Shown here: one piece after another, positions 52,514-62,139 of the stretch
Position numbering within the stretch: position 1 is the stretch's first letter
Layout of the letters: each line of letters starts with the position of its first letter
NCBI RefSeq assembly: GCF_900111615.1
Contig: NZ_FOHU01000010.1
Location: 1-64,000, forward strand
DNA length: 64,000 nucleotides
Reading direction: 5' to 3'
Source: Natronincola peptidivorans
Lineage (GTDB): Bacteria; Bacillota; Clostridia; Peptostreptococcales; Natronincolaceae
Translations under genes and position numbers: made by a program
Notes under the pieces: generated by a model
What the model was told of the DNA's origin: nothing
The model's input: only the letters and a program-made list of their open reading frames with translations
Databases searched by the model: none

Positions 52514-53524
52514 TTATTTCTTTCTATCCTTGGATTCTTTACCGTCTGCTCCTTTATTTACATCAGAAATAGCTTCTCTCATATTGGTATCTGCTAATAC
52601 ATTTTTCATATTGTAATAATCCATCACCCCAAGATTTCCTTCTCTCAAGGCTGTAGCCATAGCTTTTGGTACTTCAGCTTCAGCTTCTACAACCTTCGCT
52701 CTCATTTCTTGAACCGCTGCCTTCATTTCTTGCTCCTTGGCAACAGCCATAGCTCTTCTTTCCTCTGCCTTGGCTTGAGCGATACGTTTATCTGCTTCAG
52801 CTTGGTCTGTCTGTAATTGAGCACCAATATTTCTACCGATATCAATGTCGGCGATATCTATCGATAGGATTTCAAAAGCTGTTCCTGCATCTAAGCCTTT
52901 GCTTAGTACAGTTCTCGAAATCAAATCAGGATTTTCTAAAACATCCTTATGGGTACCGGCAGAACCTACAGTAGTTACGATACCTTCCCCTACCCTTGCA
53001 ATGATGGTTTCCTCTCCAGCTCCACCAACTAGCCTTTCTATATTGGCTCGAACAGTAACTCTGGCCTTTGCCATCACTTCGATACCATCCTTTGCTACAG
53101 CGGCAATTTTTGGTGTTTCAATAACCTTAGGATTAACACTTACCTGTACCGCCTGTAATACATCTCTACCAGCTAAATCAATAGCTGCTGCTCTTTCAAA
53201 TTCTAGATTGATATCTGCCCTTTGAGCAGCGATCAGTGCATCTGCTACCTTGTTAACATCTCCTCCAGCTAGGTAGTGGGCTTCAAGCTTGTCGATGTTT
53301 AAATCTAAGCCCGCCTTGGTAGCTTTTATCATAGGATTCACAATTCGGATTGGTAATACTCTTCTGAAACGCATTCCAACCAGCGTAAAGATCCCAATCT
53401 TTACTCCTGAAAAGTACGCTGTTATCCATAGTCCTACTGGAATAAAGCTTAATAAAATTGATAGCAATACAAAGGCAATTGCTATGATGATTATTACTGA
53501 AACAAATCCTGGTACAACTGTCAT
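52514..53524 (-). CDS. floA: flotillin-like protein FloA
   Basis: 336 residues of the YqfA/FloA family. An N-terminal membrane-inserted hairpin ([21 protein letters not shown]) precedes an SPFH/flotillin domain and a coiled-coil tail rich in Ala/Glu/Lys ([20 protein letters not shown]). It scaffolds membrane microdomains. AGGAGGG precedes the ATG. It lies 11 bases after nfeD, the conserved operon partner. Confidence 0.96.
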   Translation of the reverse strand: MTVVPGFVSVIIIIAIAFVLLSILLSFIPVGLWITAYFSGVKIGIFTLVGMRFRRVLPIRIVNPMIKATKAGLDLNIDKLEAHYLAGGDVNKVADALIAAQRADINLEFERAAAIDLAGRDVLQAVQVSVNPKVIETPKIAAVAKDGIEVMAKARVTVRANIERLVGGAGEETIIARVGEGIVTTVGSAGTHKDVLENPDLISRTVLSKGLDAGTAFEILSIDIADIDIGRNIGAQLQTDQAEADKRIAQAKAEERRAMAVAKEQEMKAAVQEMRAKVVEAEAEVPKAMATALREGNLGVMDYYNMKNVLADTNMREAISDVNKGADGKESKDRKK

Positions 53525-53535
53525 AATTCACCCTC

Positions 53536-54831
53536 CTAATTAATTTTTTTAACAATAATTCTTCTGCCTTCTACCTTTATAACTTTTACTTTGCTTCCAA
53601 CTTCAATAAAAGCTCCTTCAGAAACAACATCCAATAATTCTCCATTGATGTCTATAGATCCTGCTGGTCTAAGGTAAGTAACTACAATCCCTTCCAACCC
53701 AACATATTGACTGTATTTATTGGTGGCACTATAACCCTCTTCCTTCTTCATTTGGGTTCCCAATATAATACGATCAAAATGCTTACTTCTAGGAGCATAC
53801 TTTAGTATCAGTATAAAAGCAATAATCGTCAATACAAAGGAGATAAACAGAGAAACAACAGCACTGGTAGCACTATTGGAGGCCATAACAATACTAATGA
53901 TTATGGCAATGATCCCTCCAATGCCTGGTATGCCAAATCCTGGAGCAAAGGCTTCTATCAATAGCAGGATAATTCCCACTAAAAAAACCATTAGTACTGC
54001 TACTCCAGCATTTCCCGCTAATATAGCACCCCCAAAATAGAGGGCAAAGGAAACAAAGCTGACGGTACCTCCTACTCCAAAACCTGCAGTAAATATTTCC
54101 ATCAATAACCCTACAAAGCCCAGAGTTAATAGAATAGGAGCTATATATGCGCTAGTCATGGTTTGAGCCAATCTTACTCTTGTGGCTATTTGTAGTTCTA
54201 TAATGTCTGTATAATCTATTGAAGCTGATTGCAAAATTTCAGTGATATCTCTCTCTACGTAATCTATAAATTCTAATTCCTTTGCTTCCTGTGTTGTAAG
54301 ATTTAGCAATCTATCCTTTTCAACTACATCTGGTATTTCTATACTGGCATCTGCCATAGCAGCCACCAGCTCAGGATCTCTCCCCTGTTCTTGAGCGACG
54401 GATCTGAGGGAACTGGTCCATTCAGATAGTATTTTTTCAGTGTTTGGTATGGTTTCAGCTGACCCAATTGTGCTGCTGGGAGCCATAACAATAGTATCAG
54501 CAGAAATTGTTAGTAATACTCCTGCAGATACTGCTTTTGTGTTGACAAAAGCTATGGTTTCTAATTGTGTATCTAACATAAGTCTACTGATCTTAGCAGC
54601 AGAATCCACTCTTCCTCCATAGGTATCTATTTTAAATATAATAGCTACAGCATTAGGATCTTTTTCTACAGTTGCTATACTTCCTTTTACATATTCGTAT
54701 ACTGCTGGACCTATCTCACCTTCTATTGGAATTACATAAACATTTTTCGTTTCGTTGGTACTAAAAGCTTGAAACGGTAAGATGGAAAAAAGTAAAACAA
54801 TCGTTATCATATAAAGCCATTTTCTCTTCAC
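53536..54831 (-). CDS. NfeD-family membrane protease-like protein
   Basis: 431 residues. A signal peptide (MKRKWLYMITIVLLFSILPFQAFS) precedes a ClpP/crotonase-like serine protease domain (about residues 30-220) with the segment SSTIGSAETI holding the probable catalytic Ser. Four membrane helices (about 230-350) and a C-terminal NfeD OB fold (about 365-431) follow. It corresponds to YqeZ of Bacillus, the partner of FloA. GTG start with AGAGG seven bases upstream. Confidence 0.94.
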   Translation of the reverse strand: MKRKWLYMITIVLLFSILPFQAFSTNETKNVYVIPIEGEIGPAVYEYVKGSIATVEKDPNAVAIIFKIDTYGGRVDSAAKISRLMLDTQLETIAFVNTKAVSAGVLLTISADTIVMAPSSTIGSAETIPNTEKILSEWTSSLRSVAQEQGRDPELVAAMADASIEIPDVVEKDRLLNLTTQEAKELEFIDYVERDITEILQSASIDYTDIIELQIATRVRLAQTMTSAYIAPILLTLGFVGLLMEIFTAGFGVGGTVSFVSFALYFGGAILAGNAGVAVLMVFLVGIILLLIEAFAPGFGIPGIGGIIAIIISIVMASNSATSAVVSLFISFVLTIIAFILILKYAPRSKHFDRIILGTQMKKEEGYSATNKYSQYVGLEGIVVTYLRPAGSIDINGELLDVVSEGAFIEVGSKVKVIKVEGRRIIVKKIN

Positions 54832-55011
54832 CTTATCACCTCTTTCTTAAACCATTATAACATTATTTAGATCATAATTATATTCATTGCTGGAAAAATC
54901 TTTTAATGTAATCTATTTGTAATATAATGAATTCATCTATCAATATATATATTCAATTATCAAGCATTTTAAACTTTTATTATGAAAGTAATGGTAAAAT
55001 TTTATTTATGA

Positions 55012-55064
55012 AACTTAAAAATCCAGTTGTCCCAATGCATACAAAATACAAAAGGATACTGGAT
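55012..55064 (-). terminator. terminator of the EEP-family gene
   Basis: ATCCAGTTGTCC (55021-55032) pairs with GGATACTGGAT (55054-55064) imperfectly; on the minus strand TTTTTAAG follows. It is 15 bases after the stop at 55079. Confidence 0.65.
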
Positions 55065-55078
55065 CTTAGGAATCAAAA

Positions 55079-56194
55079 TTATTCTAGCTCTATCGTGGCT
55101 GTAATAGGATAATGATCAGATGCTCTACTTTTTATTACATTATAATCCTTTAGTTGAATCTTGTGATCTAAAAAGATATAATCAATTCTTCCAGACAATA
55201 CGGGTAAATCAAAGGTTGGCTCAGCATCTTTTCCAACAGCATGGGCTGTATCTAACAATTCCTTAGATAAAAGCTGTACTTCTTCACTATTGGGTCTAGC
55301 ATTTAAATCTCCTACTAGAATTTTCTGATGAGGAAGAGTTTCTAAATATTTACTAATTGTATTAACTTGCCCTTTTCTTTCCTGTTGATTTAACCCTAAA
55401 TGAGTCACTAAGAAGTTTAATTGTTTACCTTCTACATTTATAACAGCACTTAATAATCCCCTTTGTTCTCTACCACTGGGTAAATACAGGTTCTCATAGC
55501 TTTCTATAGGGTATTTACTCAATATTCCATTGCCATACATACCGCCCAATAGGTTAAAGTTATAGCCATAGACATACTCCATCGATAGTTTTTCACTTAA
55601 ATATTTTATTTGGTCTTGAAACCTTGAACGTACTACGCCATTATCAAGCTCTTGTAAGCCAATGATATCAGCGTCACTGGTTCTAATCACTTCAGCGATT
55701 TCATCTAAAGAGTATCTCCCATACAGATTTCTTCCATGATGTACATTATAAGACATAATTTTCAATGTATTTACACTACCTTTATCCATAGTATATTCCA
55801 TCGTTTGTAGATTTGAATCTACTTCAATTTCTTGTATTTCTATAGGTAGTCTTATATTGCCACCATTGATTAAAATCAATTCCTGAATTTTTTCTATTGC
55901 CTGTACTTTATTTGTAATATAAAAAATATTCCTATTTAACTCTGGATTGTTTTTAGTAACATAATCTTCTAGCTTTAAAAAGTGTGTCATTTCCCCTTCA
56001 GAATCAAAGCCTTCAAGAATTATTTTTTCCATATTTCTATCAGTAATAATTTCTATATGAGAAACCATTCCTGATTGTATATATTTTACAGCCTTTATTT
56101 CTCCAGTAGCTGATGTATTGATTTGTAGGGTAAATCCCAATAGAAAAAATAGTGCTAATGTAAAAATAATGAATACATTTCTGTTTTTTACCAT
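55079..56194 (-). CDS. secreted endonuclease/exonuclease/phosphatase family protein
   Basis: 371 residues. A signal peptide or anchor (about residues 7-28) precedes about 110 residues of unassigned N-terminal sequence. The EEP domain (about 140-371) has all catalytic motifs: IMSYNVHHG (Asn), GLQELDNG (Glu), VTHLGL (His), VGDLNARP (Asp/Asn) and SDHYPI (Asp-His). Members cleave phosphodiesters in nucleic acids, lipids or inositol phosphates; the compact size and secretion make nuclease or sphingomyelinase-like activity possible. It is monocistronic, with GGGG before the ATG. Confidence 0.88.
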   Translation of the reverse strand: MVKNRNVFIIFTLALFFLLGFTLQINTSATGEIKAVKYIQSGMVSHIEIITDRNMEKIILEGFDSEGEMTHFLKLEDYVTKNNPELNRNIFYITNKVQAIEKIQELILINGGNIRLPIEIQEIEVDSNLQTMEYTMDKGSVNTLKIMSYNVHHGRNLYGRYSLDEIAEVIRTSDADIIGLQELDNGVVRSRFQDQIKYLSEKLSMEYVYGYNFNLLGGMYGNGILSKYPIESYENLYLPSGREQRGLLSAVINVEGKQLNFLVTHLGLNQQERKGQVNTISKYLETLPHQKILVGDLNARPNSEEVQLLSKELLDTAHAVGKDAEPTFDLPVLSGRIDYIFLDHKIQLKDYNVIKSRASDHYPITATIELE

Positions 56195-56310
56195 GATGAT
56201 TACCCCTTTGTCAGAATATTATAAGTAGTTCTATTATAACATAGAGATAAGCTTATTTATCTAATTACTTGTTAAAAAATAGTATCCAATTGTTGTAAAT
56301 AAAACACCCT

Positions 56311-56346
56311 GCAAAAAAATAAATAAACCCGGATATACTCCGGGTT
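56311..56346 (-). terminator. terminator of the rpsU-yqeY transcript
   Basis: AACCCGG (56326-56332) pairs with CCGGGTT (56340-56346); the minus strand continues TATTTATTTTTTT. It lies six bases after the yqeY stop. Confidence 0.85.
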
Positions 56347-56351
56347 ATTTT

Positions 56352-56795
56352 TTATTGTAATTGTTGTTTAACAATTTGATTAACTATTTTGCCATCGGCT
56401 TTGCCTTTTACCTTAGGAATGACAGCTGCCATTACCTTTCCCATGTCCTTCATGGAGTTAGCACCTATTTCAGATATAGTTTCCTTTACAACATTGGCTA
56501 CTTCTTCTTCAGACATCTGCTCTGGTAAGTATTCTAGTAGGATACTAATTTCCTCTTGTGTTTCCTGGACAAGATCATCCCTACCACCTTTTTGGAACTC
56601 GTCTACAGCGTCTTTTCTCTGCTTCAGTTGTCTTGAGACTATCTCGATAATATCTTGGTCTTGAAGCTCCACTCTTTTATCTACTTCTGTCTGTTTTATG
56701 TCGGAACGTATCAAAGTAATAACATTTTTTCGAAGCTGTTGCTTGTTTTTCATGGCTTCCTTAAGGTCATTAGTTAATCGTTCTTTGAGGGACAT
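56352..56795 (-). CDS. yqeY: GatB/YqeY domain protein
   Basis: 147 residues, exactly the usual YqeY length when starting at ATG 56795 (GAGG eight bases upstream); a GTG at 56804 overlaps the ribosome binding site. It consists of SLKERLTNDLKEAMKNKQQLRKNVITLIRSDIK, then the QMSEEEVANVVKETI region and the terminal GKADGKIVNQIVKQQL. It resembles the tRNA-binding tail of GatB, but its own role is not established. It follows rpsU by 23 bases, a widespread pairing. Confidence 0.94.
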   Translation of the reverse strand: MSLKERLTNDLKEAMKNKQQLRKNVITLIRSDIKQTEVDKRVELQDQDIIEIVSRQLKQRKDAVDEFQKGGRDDLVQETQEEISILLEYLPEQMSEEEVANVVKETISEIGANSMKDMGKVMAAVIPKVKGKADGKIVNQIVKQQLQ

Positions 56796-56818
56796 ATTTT
56801 TCACCTCTACTTACTTAA

Positions 56819-57001
56819 TTAGAATCTTTTATTATTTTTTTTACGAGCAGCTTCAGCCTTCTTCTTACGTTTTACACTTGGCTTTTCATAATGCTCTCTT
56901 TTTCTTACTTCTGATAACACCCCAGACTTTGCGCATTGTCTTTTAAATCTACGAAGCGCATTATCTAATGACTCATTATCTCTAATTTTCACTTCTGACA
57001 T
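56819..57001 (-). CDS. rpsU: 30S ribosomal protein S21
   Basis: 60 residues from the ATG at 57001, preceded by [59 protein letters not shown] is the canonical S21 sequence. The frame is open to 57028 but lacks a start with a ribosome binding site. S21 assists initiation on the 30S subunit. It heads a two-gene transcript with yqeY. Confidence 0.97.
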   Translation of the reverse strand: MSEVKIRDNESLDNALRRFKRQCAKSGVLSEVRKREHYEKPSVKRKKKAEAARKKNNKRF

Positions 57002-57130
57002 TTTACTTCTCCCTCCCTCCGCGAGCACCCGCTGTGCTTTATCTATAGCTATAAAGCGCTATATTTGCAAGTGGGATAATACAATACTTTGTTATTATAC
57101 ATTAAAAATAAGTGTTATGCAATATAATTT

Positions 57131-57478
57131 TTAACCTGGCGGCCATAACATTTGCCTCCCACCTAATAGGTGAAAATGAAGATGTGCTACTGTTTGACCT
57201 CCTTTAGCACCACAATTATTCACTATTCTAAAGCCTTCCTTGTCCATACCAAATTCTTCAGCTAAATGCTGTGCGGCCTTAAATATATAAGGTAGTATTT
57301 CTTGTGTATCCTCCTCTGTAACCTCAACCATTGAGGCTATATGTTTCTTGGGGATAATCAATATGTGATTAGGTGCTACGGGGTTGATATCTTGAAAAGC
57401 TGCCACCTTATCATCTTCATATAGAAATTTAGTTGGTAATTCTCCTTTTACAATTTTGCAAAAGATGCATTCAGACAT
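57131..57478 (-). CDS. hinT: HIT-family nucleotide-binding protein
   Basis: 115 residues. It starts ECIFCKIVKGELPTKFLYED, and the histidine triad is in VAHLHFHLLGGR. A zinc-type Cys pair (CIFC) is present. HinT-type proteins hydrolyse nucleoside phosphoramidates such as AMP-lysine. AAGGAGG precedes the ATG. It lies between mtaB and rpsU, the usual clostridial position. Confidence 0.96.
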   Translation of the reverse strand: MSECIFCKIVKGELPTKFLYEDDKVAAFQDINPVAPNHILIIPKKHIASMVEVTEEDTQEILPYIFKAAQHLAEEFGMDKEGFRIVNNCGAKGGQTVAHLHFHLLGGRQMLWPPG

Positions 57479-57550
57479 AATACACCTCCTTATCCAATAG
57501 CTTTATACTATATATAGTATTCAACGGAAAGCACAAAACTCCTTTTCATT

Positions 57551-58861
57551 TTATGAATTTTGTATAATTTTGCCCATCATATATTCCCCCTGAAAGCTTT
57601 CTAAGTTAATATTTAAAATTTTTCCTTCAAGGGATTGATCTCCTTTTACTACCACCTTCAGATAATTATCGGTATTTCCTTCCATATATCCTTTTAAATC
57701 TTTAGTCTCCGTTTCAAATAACACTGTCTTTGTATCCCCAACAAATTGTAGGTAGTACTCTTTTCGTAGCTCTTCTCCTAGGGAAATAAGCTTTTCACTT
57801 CTTGTATGCTTTGTTTTACCATCCACCTGTTCTTTAAAGGTGGCAGCAGGAGTTCCTTTTCTTGGGGAGTATTTAAAAACATGAATACTGCTAAATCCTA
57901 TTTCCTTTACAAAGTCATAGGTAGCTTCAAAATCCGATGGTGTCTCCCCTGGAAATCCCACAATGATATCAGTTGTTAAGGCTATTTTGGGATAAACTCT
58001 TCGTATTCGCTGGACAATTTTTCTGTATTCTCCAGTGGTATATTTTCTATTCATCTTTTTCAGGATTTTATCACAGCCGCTTTGTAGTGATAAATGAAAA
58101 TGTTCACATAGCTTATGTAGTTTTGACAGCTCTTGTAAAAAATCCTCTGTAAAAAGAGTAGGTTCTAGAGAGCTTAATCTAATGCGTTCAAGCCCCTCAA
58201 TAGCATTGACTTCTTTTAATACCTCTATCAATGTGTCTTCTCCGTCTAAATCTTTACCATAGGAGGCAACATGTATACCTGTTAATACCACCTCTTTAAA
58301 ACCACTACTTACAAGACTTTTAACCTCTTTCACAATGTCTGCTTTTTTACGACTTCTTATTGGTCCCCTAGCATAAGGAATAATACAATAAGCACAATAT
58401 TGGTTACAGCCCTCTTGAATTTTTAAAAAAGCTCTTGTTTGCTCCTTAACATCTTTTATGGTCATCTCTTCAAATTCTTTTACCTTCATAATGTCATCAA
58501 CCAAATTTACCTTTTCATTAATCTTAGAATCTTCAACAAGTTGTACAATTCGATTTCTATCGTTTGTGCCAATTACAATATTTACCCCTTCAATCTCCAG
58601 CACTTCTTCTGGAGCTGTTTGAGCATAACAGCCAACAACAGCTATAATGGCATCAGGATTATTTCTTTTTACTCTCCGGATAAATTGTCGTGACTTTTTA
58701 TCCCCTATATTGGTTACAGTACATGTATTGATAACATATACATCAGCCACCTCAGTATCATCTACAAGAGTATATCCTTTATTTTCAAATAATTCCCCCA
58801 TCGCCTGGGTTTCATATTGATTTACCTTGCAACCCAAAGTATGAAAAGCCACTGTTTTCAC
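57551..58861 (-). CDS. mtaB: tRNA t6A37 methylthiotransferase
   Basis: 436 residues. The UPF0004 N-terminal domain has three cluster Cys residues (TLGCKVNQYE, INTCTVT, VVGCYAQ). The radical SAM CxxxCxxC is CNQYCAYC, and a C-terminal TRAM domain lies at about residues 375-436. It converts t6A37 to ms2t6A37 in tRNAs reading ANN codons. GTG start with GGGGG in the last rsmE codons. It is part of the heat-shock-linked dnaJ-prmA-rsmE-mtaB cluster. Confidence 0.95.
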   Translation of the reverse strand: MKTVAFHTLGCKVNQYETQAMGELFENKGYTLVDDTEVADVYVINTCTVTNIGDKKSRQFIRRVKRNNPDAIIAVVGCYAQTAPEEVLEIEGVNIVIGTNDRNRIVQLVEDSKINEKVNLVDDIMKVKEFEEMTIKDVKEQTRAFLKIQEGCNQYCAYCIIPYARGPIRSRKKADIVKEVKSLVSSGFKEVVLTGIHVASYGKDLDGEDTLIEVLKEVNAIEGLERIRLSSLEPTLFTEDFLQELSKLHKLCEHFHLSLQSGCDKILKKMNRKYTTGEYRKIVQRIRRVYPKIALTTDIIVGFPGETPSDFEATYDFVKEIGFSSIHVFKYSPRKGTPAATFKEQVDGKTKHTRSEKLISLGEELRKEYYLQFVGDTKTVLFETETKDLKGYMEGNTDNYLKVVVKGDQSLEGKILNINLESFQGEYMMGKIIQNS

Positions 58862-58864
58862 AGA

Positions 58865-59623
58865 TTAACCCCCTAAATCTCCCAACGCATACATCAAAAT
58901 ACTTAATGCAGCTAAGCCAGCTGTTTCTGTTCTAAGTATCCTGGGACCTAAAGTAATAGATTTTATATTATTCTTTGTTGCTAAATGTATTTCTTCTTCT
59001 GTAAATCCACCTTCTGGACCTATCCATATGCCAATTCTCTTTATATGTTCAGTCTCTAAAGCAGCTATTATGTCTTTTAGTCCAGTAGCATCTTCTTTCT
59101 CATAAGCAATGATGTTTAAATCATTCTCTTTTGCATGTATTATGGTATTATGTAAGGGAATAGGTAGATGTATCGACGGAATTTTTCCTCTTTTACTTTG
59201 TTTCGCTGCCTCTGCAGAGATCTTTTGCCATCGATCTATCTTTTTTTCAACATCCTTCTTGTCCTTAAATTGAACAATAGTTCTCTCTGTCATCACTGGA
59301 ACAACTTCTTTTATCCCCATTTCTGTAGTTTTTTGAATGATTAATTCCATTTTAGTACTTTTCGGTATGGATTGATAAAGAATTACATCTATAGGGGCCT
59401 CACGTTTTAATGACAATTGTTCTTGGATAGACAGGATTACTTGATTTTTTGATATATTTTTTATTTCTGCAATATACTCAAAGGCTTCTCCATCACAAAC
59501 TTCTATCAAATCACCATTGGACAATCGAAGTACCTTGGTTATATGCTTAACATCTTCTCCAGAAATACTGATTTCTTTAGTTAATAAATCAATATCCGTA
59601 GGAGAAACAAAAAATCTATTCAT
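58865..59623 (-). CDS. rsmE: 16S rRNA m3U1498 methyltransferase
   Basis: 252 residues from the ATG at 59623, with AGGTG six bases upstream in the last prmA codons; a longer frame to 59665 is not needed. MNRFFVSPTDIDLLTKEISISGEDVKHITKVLRL is the standard start. The SPOUT knot is at the C-terminus (IGPEGGFTEEEI, TLGPRILRTETAGLAALS). It overlaps prmA by eight bases. Confidence 0.96.
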   Translation of the reverse strand: MNRFFVSPTDIDLLTKEISISGEDVKHITKVLRLSNGDLIEVCDGEAFEYIAEIKNISKNQVILSIQEQLSLKREAPIDVILYQSIPKSTKMELIIQKTTEMGIKEVVPVMTERTIVQFKDKKDVEKKIDRWQKISAEAAKQSKRGKIPSIHLPIPLHNTIIHAKENDLNIIAYEKEDATGLKDIIAALETEHIKRIGIWIGPEGGFTEEEIHLATKNNIKSITLGPRILRTETAGLAALSILMYALGDLGG

Positions 59624-60569
59624 GCCCTTCACCTTTTGCTGCAGAGACGATAACTGCCCATTCACCCATGGTCTCCACCTTAATGATTTCTAAACCTGCG
59701 TCAATTAAGTTTTCCTTAACAAAATCTATTTTATCTAATATAATTCCTGAGGCAATGAAAAATCCATCATCTACTAAAAAGGATTTTATGTTTTTGCTTA
59801 ATAATACAATGATTTCAGCGATGATATTTGCCACAATTACATCGGCTCTTTCAGTGACAATTCCCATTAAATCCCCTTGATGTATATCTACTATATTCTC
59901 AACATTATTATGTTTTACGTTATTGGTAGTAGCACTAACTGCTACTTCATCAATATCAATGGCCATCACTTTTTTAGCTCCAAGCTTTGCAGCAGTGATT
60001 GCTAAAATACCGCTGCCACAGCCAACATCAAAAACAGCAACGTCGTTTTTTACATAATTTTCTAATTCCATGATACACATCATCGTAGTTTCATGGGTGC
60101 CTGTCCCAAAGGCCATCCCTGGATCCATTTCAATAATGATTTCATGATCCTTCTTTTGATAGTCCTCCCAGGTTGGCTTGATGACAATATTTTTTCCTAT
60201 TGGTGTGGTTTTATAGTATTTTTTCCATGAGTGACTCCAGTCCTCTTCATGAACTTCAAGAGTAGTTACCTCGCCAATACCAATATTAAGGCCATATTCT
60301 GGAAGAATCTCCACTGATTGACGGATTAATTCTATTTTGTCTACTAAATCTGGAGCCTCTGGCAAATATCCTTTTACAATAGCGCCTTCATACTTGCCTT
60401 CAAAAATAGCTTCATCAATATAGTCCCAGGTATTTTCATCTTTTTCCCTTAATTTTAAGTCGTTGGGATCCTCAATCACTACGCCAGCAATCCCAGCATC
60501 ATATAATATGTTTGCCACAGCTTCCACCGCTTCAGTAGTAGTTTTGATTGATACTTCAATCCATTCCAT
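59616..60569 (-). CDS. prmA: ribosomal protein L11 methyltransferase
   Basis: 317 residues. The N-terminal domain (MEWIEVSIKTTTEAVEAVANIL) and the SAM-binding domain (FGTGTHETTMMCIMELE, VFDVGCGSGILAITAAKLGA, VIVANIIAEII) are complete. It trimethylates L11. ATG 60569 is chosen over an adjacent GTG. It follows dnaJ after a gap of 208 bases containing a long palindrome. Confidence 0.96.
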   Translation of the reverse strand: MEWIEVSIKTTTEAVEAVANILYDAGIAGVVIEDPNDLKLREKDENTWDYIDEAIFEGKYEGAIVKGYLPEAPDLVDKIELIRQSVEILPEYGLNIGIGEVTTLEVHEEDWSHSWKKYYKTTPIGKNIVIKPTWEDYQKKDHEIIIEMDPGMAFGTGTHETTMMCIMELENYVKNDVAVFDVGCGSGILAITAAKLGAKKVMAIDIDEVAVSATTNNVKHNNVENIVDIHQGDLMGIVTERADVIVANIIAEIIVLLSKNIKSFLVDDGFFIASGIILDKIDFVKENLIDAGLEIIKVETMGEWAVIVSAAKGEGHE

Positions 60570-60719
60570 CACATCACATCCCTTAAATAATATCCCTAAT
60601 TCCTAATGGTATTATACCCAGTATTCTAGTAAATACCAATATTTACTAGAATACCTTCTATCTTTTTATATATTTTTGTATTTATGATAGGAGTGAAAGG
60701 CACTTTTAAATAAAGATGA

Positions 60720-60760
60720 CTAGCATAAAATCACTCTATAATAGAGTGATTTTATGCTAG
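60720..60760. terminator. perfect 41-base palindrome after dnaJ
   Basis: The 20 bases 60720-60739 are exactly repeated in inverted form at 60741-60760 around a single central base. As RNA this makes an 18-19 bp hairpin with a tiny loop. The minus-strand tail lacks a clear T-run. It probably partly terminates dnaK-dnaJ transcripts before prmA, or protects their 3' ends. Confidence 0.7.
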
Positions 60761-60777
60761 ATAACAGAGTGATTTGA

Positions 60778-61914
60778 TTAAACTCCAAATACATCTTTTA
60801 CTTTATCAAAGAATGTTTTTCTGTTTTGGTGAATCTCTTCTCCACTCTCAGAAGCAAATTGCTTCAGTATGTCTTTTTGACCTTCTGTCAAATTCTTTGG
60901 TACCTCTACCACTACCTTAACATACTGATCTCCTTTTCCATAGCCTTTAGGATTTTGTATGCCTTTGTTTTTCAATCGGAAGATAGTACCGCTTTGTGTT
61001 CCCTCTGGGATTTTATATTTAACTTTTCCTTCTATTGTAGGAACTTCTAGTTCTTCTCCTAATGCCGCCTGAACAAAGGTAATAGGTATTTCGCACAATA
61101 TATCATAGCCATCTCTTTCAAAAATCTTATGTGGTTGAACCCTTAGCACTACATATAGATCACCATATGGGCCGCCTTTTGTTCCTGGTTCTCCTTCTCC
61201 TCTTAAAGGTATGATAGAACCGTGATCTACACCCGCCGGGATTTTCACTTTGACTTTTTTGCGCTTTCTTTCCTTGCCTTTTCCATTACAGGTTGAACAA
61301 GGTTTTTCTATAATTTGTCCTTCACCACCACATTGACTACAGGCCTTTACATTCACGATTTGCCCTAGTGGCGACCTTTGAACATACCTTACTTCGCCCG
61401 TTCCTTTACACTGATCACAGGTTTTCTTTGAAGTACCAGGTTTTGCACCACTGCCATTGCAAGTATGACAGTTTTCGTATTTATGGAACTCTATTGTTTT
61501 TTCTGTCCCAAAAACTGCTTCTTCAAAGGTAATACTGAGCTCATATTTTATATCAGCACCTTTTTGAGGACCACTTCTCCTTCTTGAAGAAAAACCTCCT
61601 CCGCCGCCGAACATGTCAAATATATCTCCAAAAATATCTTCAAAACCGCCGAATCCACCATAGTTTTCATAACCACCACCGCCGGCACCGTTTACACCTG
61701 CATGACCAAATTGATCATATCTTTGCTTTTTCTCAGGAGAGCTTAGTACTTCATAAGCTTCATTTAATTCCTTGAATTTTTCTTCAGCTTTTGTATCTCC
61801 CGGATTTTTGTCAGGATGATACTTCATAGCTAGCTTTCGGTAAGCTCGTTTCAAATCCTCTGCACTGGCGTTTTTATCTAAACCTAAAACTTCATAATAA
61901 TCTCTTTTGCTCAC
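60778..61914 (-). CDS. dnaJ: chaperone DnaJ
   Basis: 378 residues. The J domain (residues 1-70) carries the HPD motif in YHPDKNPG. A Gly/Phe-rich linker, a zinc-finger domain with four CxxCxGxG repeats ([32 protein letters not shown]) and the C-terminal substrate domains follow. It is the co-chaperone of DnaK. GTG start with AAGGCGG upstream. It follows dnaK by 225 bases. Confidence 0.97.
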   Translation of the reverse strand: MSKRDYYEVLGLDKNASAEDLKRAYRKLAMKYHPDKNPGDTKAEEKFKELNEAYEVLSSPEKKQRYDQFGHAGVNGAGGGGYENYGGFGGFEDIFGDIFDMFGGGGGFSSRRRSGPQKGADIKYELSITFEEAVFGTEKTIEFHKYENCHTCNGSGAKPGTSKKTCDQCKGTGEVRYVQRSPLGQIVNVKACSQCGGEGQIIEKPCSTCNGKGKERKRKKVKVKIPAGVDHGSIIPLRGEGEPGTKGGPYGDLYVVLRVQPHKIFERDGYDILCEIPITFVQAALGEELEVPTIEGKVKYKIPEGTQSGTIFRLKNKGIQNPKGYGKGDQYVKVVVEVPKNLTEGQKDILKQFASESGEEIHQNRKTFFDKVKDVFGV

Positions 61915-62026
61915 CTTTTCACCGCCTTTCTCCTACATTGATTACGGTCGGTTGGGCTTTTTGCCTTTATCCATTATATTTCAGTTTCATAACTAAATCA
62001 ACTTATTTCCTCCAGCTATGTAAGCA

Positions 62027-62050
62027 TAAGGACACCCTAAGGTGTCCTTA
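62027..62050. terminator. hairpin between dnaK and dnaJ
   Basis: TAAGGACACC and GGTGTCCTTA form a perfect 10-base stem with a 4-base loop. No T-run follows, so it is more likely an attenuator or processing signal giving unequal dnaK and dnaJ levels. Confidence 0.55.
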
Positions 62051-62112
62051 GACTGTTGAAAAATCTCCATCTTCTTCCCTGACTTGATACTAACAGAGCT
62101 TTCCAACAGTCT
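62050..62112. repeat. inverted repeat just after the dnaK stop
   Basis: AGACTGTTG near 62050 and CAACAGTCT ending at 62112 pair, with a further A/T-rich extension and one mismatch, around about 37 bases. It adjoins the 62027-62050 hairpin, so the dnaK-dnaJ gap holds two consecutive structures. Confidence 0.55.
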
Positions 62113-62139
62113 AGATTTTGTTGATTTTCTCAGTAGCCT

